From positions 1 through 14,659 of the forward strand of contig JBGOUJ010000127.1 of NCBI GenBank assembly GCA_041477005.1: a stretch of 14,659 nt of DNA. Direction: 5' to 3'. Source of the stretch: JBGOUJ01 sp041477005. GTDB lineage: Bacteria > Acidobacteriota > Terriglobia > Bryobacterales > JACQDG01. The notes beneath the pieces were generated by a model. That model had not been told where the DNA came from. It was given only the letters and a program-made list of their open reading frames with translations, and did not search any database. Positions 13,189-14,659 of this stretch are shown one piece after another (the stretch's first letter is position 1; the number at the start of each line of letters is the position of its first letter). Position numbers and translations under genes: made by a program.

Positions 13189-14391
13189 CTAGGTTTTCCC
13201 GACGCCCGACTCTCGACCTGCGGCGCCTGGCCCGGGGGACGGGCCGCTGATTCCCGCCGCCGGGCCCACCGGCACCTGGTCCACGATCTCAATTCCGAAG
13301 CCCTCCAAAGCGACAATCTTACGCGGGTGGTTGGTGAGGAGGCGGATGGTCCGCAGCTTCAGGTCGGAGAGGATCTGCGCCCCGACGCCCGATTCGTATT
13401 GCAGGCGGCGCTGGCCCGCCTCCGTCGTATATTGATAATACTCCCGGCCGTGCGGCACCATCCGTTTCTCGCCCGAGGCGGTGGTCTCCAGGTTGAAGCC
13501 GAGGCCCGTCTGGTGGAGGTAAACCAGCACGCCGCGGCCCTCGGCGGCGATGCGCTCGAGCGACCGCTCGATCAGGTTGTGGCACTCGCAGCGCGTCGAA
13601 AGGAACACGTCCCCGAGCAGGCAGCGGGAGTGAACCCGCACCAGCACCGACTCGGCGTTCTCCACCTCGCCACGCACCAGCGCCACGTGCACCTCCGAAT
13701 CGAGGTCGCTCTGGTAAGCGACGGTGCGAAATTCCCCGTAGGCCGTCTCGAGCACGCCTTCCGCCGTCCGCCGCAGGAAGCGCTCGCACTGCAGGCGGTA
13801 GCGGATCAGCTCGGCGACCGTGAGCATTTTCAGCCCGTGCTGCTGGCAGAACTCCATGAGTTGGGGGACGCGGGCCATCGAGCCGTCATCGTTCATGATT
13901 TCGCAGATCACCCCGGCCGGAATCAGGCCGGCCATGCGGGCCAGATCCACCGCCGCCTCGGTCTGCCCGGCGCGCACCAGCACGCCTCCCTTGCGCGCCT
14001 GCAGCGGCAGTACGTGGCCCGGACGGGCCAGATCGGCAGCGGTGGATGCCGGGTCGATCGCCGTCCGGATGGTCCGCGCCCGGTCAGCCGCCGAAATGCC
14101 CGTGGTCACGCCGTGCCGGGCATCGATCGACTGGCAGAAGGCCGTGCCGTAGAGCGAGGTGTTGCGCTCGGCCATCAAGGGGATGCGCAGGTACTCCAGC
14201 CGCTCTTCGGTGAGCGCGAGGCAGACCAGTCCGCGGCCGTACCGCGCCATGAAGTTGATGGTCTCCGGCGTGGCCTTCTCGGCGGCCACGGTGAGGTCGC
14301 CCTCGTTCTCGCGATCCTCGTCGTCCACCACCACGATCATCCGCCCGGCGCGGATCTCCTCAACGGCCTCCAGCACAGTGGCGAAGGGCAC
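13189..14391 (-). CDS. ribB: 3,4-dihydroxy-2-butanone 4-phosphate synthase with degenerate GTP cyclohydrolase II-like domain (RibBX-like)
   Basis: A 400-residue riboflavin-pathway protein. The N-terminal RibB domain converts ribulose 5-phosphate to dihydroxybutanone phosphate and formate. It shows DDEDRENEGDL (23-33) and HGVTTGISAADRARTI (93-108). The usual GHTEA motif reads GQTEA, so the expected metal-ligand His is Gln143. The C-terminal domain resembles RibA, with the three zinc cysteines kept (C257, C268, C270). However, the conserved RQEGRGIGL motif reads HQTGLGFNL (293-301), and the catalytic Asp and Arg before GAQIL are missing. The RibA tail after the barrel is replaced by a Gly/Pro-rich end. 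It may therefore be monofunctional, like the RibBX variant known in Proteobacteria. The start is GTG, with GGAGG only 1 nt upstream; GTG 14376 is an alternative. It is convergent with the pump operon. Confidence 0.9.
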   Translation of the reverse strand: MPFATVLEAVEEIRAGRMIVVVDDEDRENEGDLTVAAEKATPETINFMARYGRGLVCLALTEERLEYLRIPLMAERNTSLYGTAFCQSIDARHGVTTGISAADRARTIRTAIDPASTAADLARPGHVLPLQARKGGVLVRAGQTEAAVDLARMAGLIPAGVICEIMNDDGSMARVPQLMEFCQQHGLKMLTVAELIRYRLQCERFLRRTAEGVLETAYGEFRTVAYQSDLDSEVHVALVRGEVENAESVLVRVHSRCLLGDVFLSTRCECHNLIERSLERIAAEGRGVLVYLHQTGLGFNLETTASGEKRMVPHGREYYQYTTEAGQRRLQYESGVGAQILSDLKLRTIRLLTNHPRKIVALEGFGIEIVDQVPVGPAAGISGPSPGPGAAGRESGVGKT

Positions 14392-14659
14392 GCCTCCAAT
14401 CTAACACGCTGCATCGGAGAGCGAGAGCGATCCCGGTAGTGGCGGTAGCGGGGTAGCGGGTCAGTTTGACGAGCCCTAGCCGTTTCCCAGGATGCGCCTT
14501 GGATCCTGGTATACGGCCCCTTTCCGGGTAGCGCGTTATGCGGCCGCGCGGCTGTTCGTCGACGATTTTCTGAACGGCGGCTGTTGTACGTGAAGGACCT
14601 ATAGGACGGTGTGAATGCGAGCGAGATTCCCTGTGCCCGTACCTTTGGACGTATGTTAC
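14392..14659. other. Non-coding region upstream of the riboflavin gene
   Basis: No supported gene lies in these 268 bases. They hold a perfect 7-bp dyad, CCAGGAT/ATCCTGG (14487-14509, 9-nt loop), and a short run of GGTAG/GGTAGC-like units (14434-14460). I looked on the minus strand for the conserved boxes of the FMN riboswitch and did not see them, so riboflavin control by that element is not supported in the part visible. No convincing minus-strand promoter was found. Confidence 0.5.

Noticed and set aside
12574..14439. Long plus-strand frame (621 residues) crossing the permease end and the riboflavin gene
   Set aside because: It is a shadow of the permease in one part and of the minus-strand riboflavin gene in the other; both real products have intact conserved motifs.
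14492..14593. Small plus-strand frame of 33 residues starting ATG at 14492
   Set aside because: It lies after the last gene, overlaps the CCAGGAT/ATCCTGG dyad, has no well-spaced ribosome-binding site and matches no family I know; a chance frame is more likely.
14392..14659. FMN riboswitch upstream of the riboflavin gene
   Set aside because: The conserved RFN boxes were not found on the minus strand in the visible upstream sequence.
1..14659. CRISPR array, insertion sequence, tRNA or prophage
   Set aside because: No regularly spaced direct repeats, transposase-like product, terminal inverted repeats with target duplication, tRNA-like cloverleaf or phage gene was seen.

Overview
The window is GC-rich bacterial chromosome carrying ten gene calls: nine on the plus strand and one convergent gene on the minus strand. 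Several features suggest an Acidobacteriota genome, perhaps Solibacter/Bryobacter-like: a large Oar-type TonB-dependent receptor with an N-terminal carboxypeptidase-regulatory-like domain, a DUF5666-like secreted protein, a Tat-exported Gfo/Idh/MocA oxidoreductase, and repeated Gly/Pro-rich tracts in exported proteins. This assignment is inference from gene families; there is no rRNA or other direct phylogenetic marker.

Layout. 1-1524: the 3' part of leuS (5' end outside the window), abutted by a GNAT acetyltransferase. 1749-3065: a lone Tat-signal oxidoreductase with its own candidate sigma70-type promoter, followed by a dyad-rich spacer (3066-3282). 3283-4949: a regulatory block of an ECF sigma factor, a zinc-finger transmembrane anti-sigma factor and a CpxP/Spy-like periplasmic protein. 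5028-9292: a secreted protein with three DUF5666-like modules and a 991-residue TonB-dependent-receptor-like outer-membrane protein. 9502-13132: a MacAB-like export system split into three tightly coupled genes (adaptor, ATPase, permease). 13189-14391, minus strand: a RibB-type riboflavin gene whose C-terminal GTP cyclohydrolase II domain looks degenerate (RibBX-like). 14392-14659 holds no gene I can support.

How the genes may work together. From 3283 to 13132 the genes read as an envelope-stress or export module: cytoplasmic sigma, membrane anti-sigma, periplasmic LTxxQ-type sensor or chaperone, secreted and outer-membrane proteins, and an ATP-driven tripartite pump lacking a local TolC gene. 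The most useful observation supporting co-regulation is a bipartite motif, GTAACC-N14-GTCGCC. It occurs with identical spacing 9 nt upstream of the DUF5666 gene start (4993-5018) and 11 nt upstream of the MacA-like gene start (9465-9490). Both starts lack a nearby Shine-Dalgarno sequence. I interpret the pair as candidate ECF-sigma promoters giving nearly leaderless transcripts. The interpretation is untested; the sequence match itself is visible.
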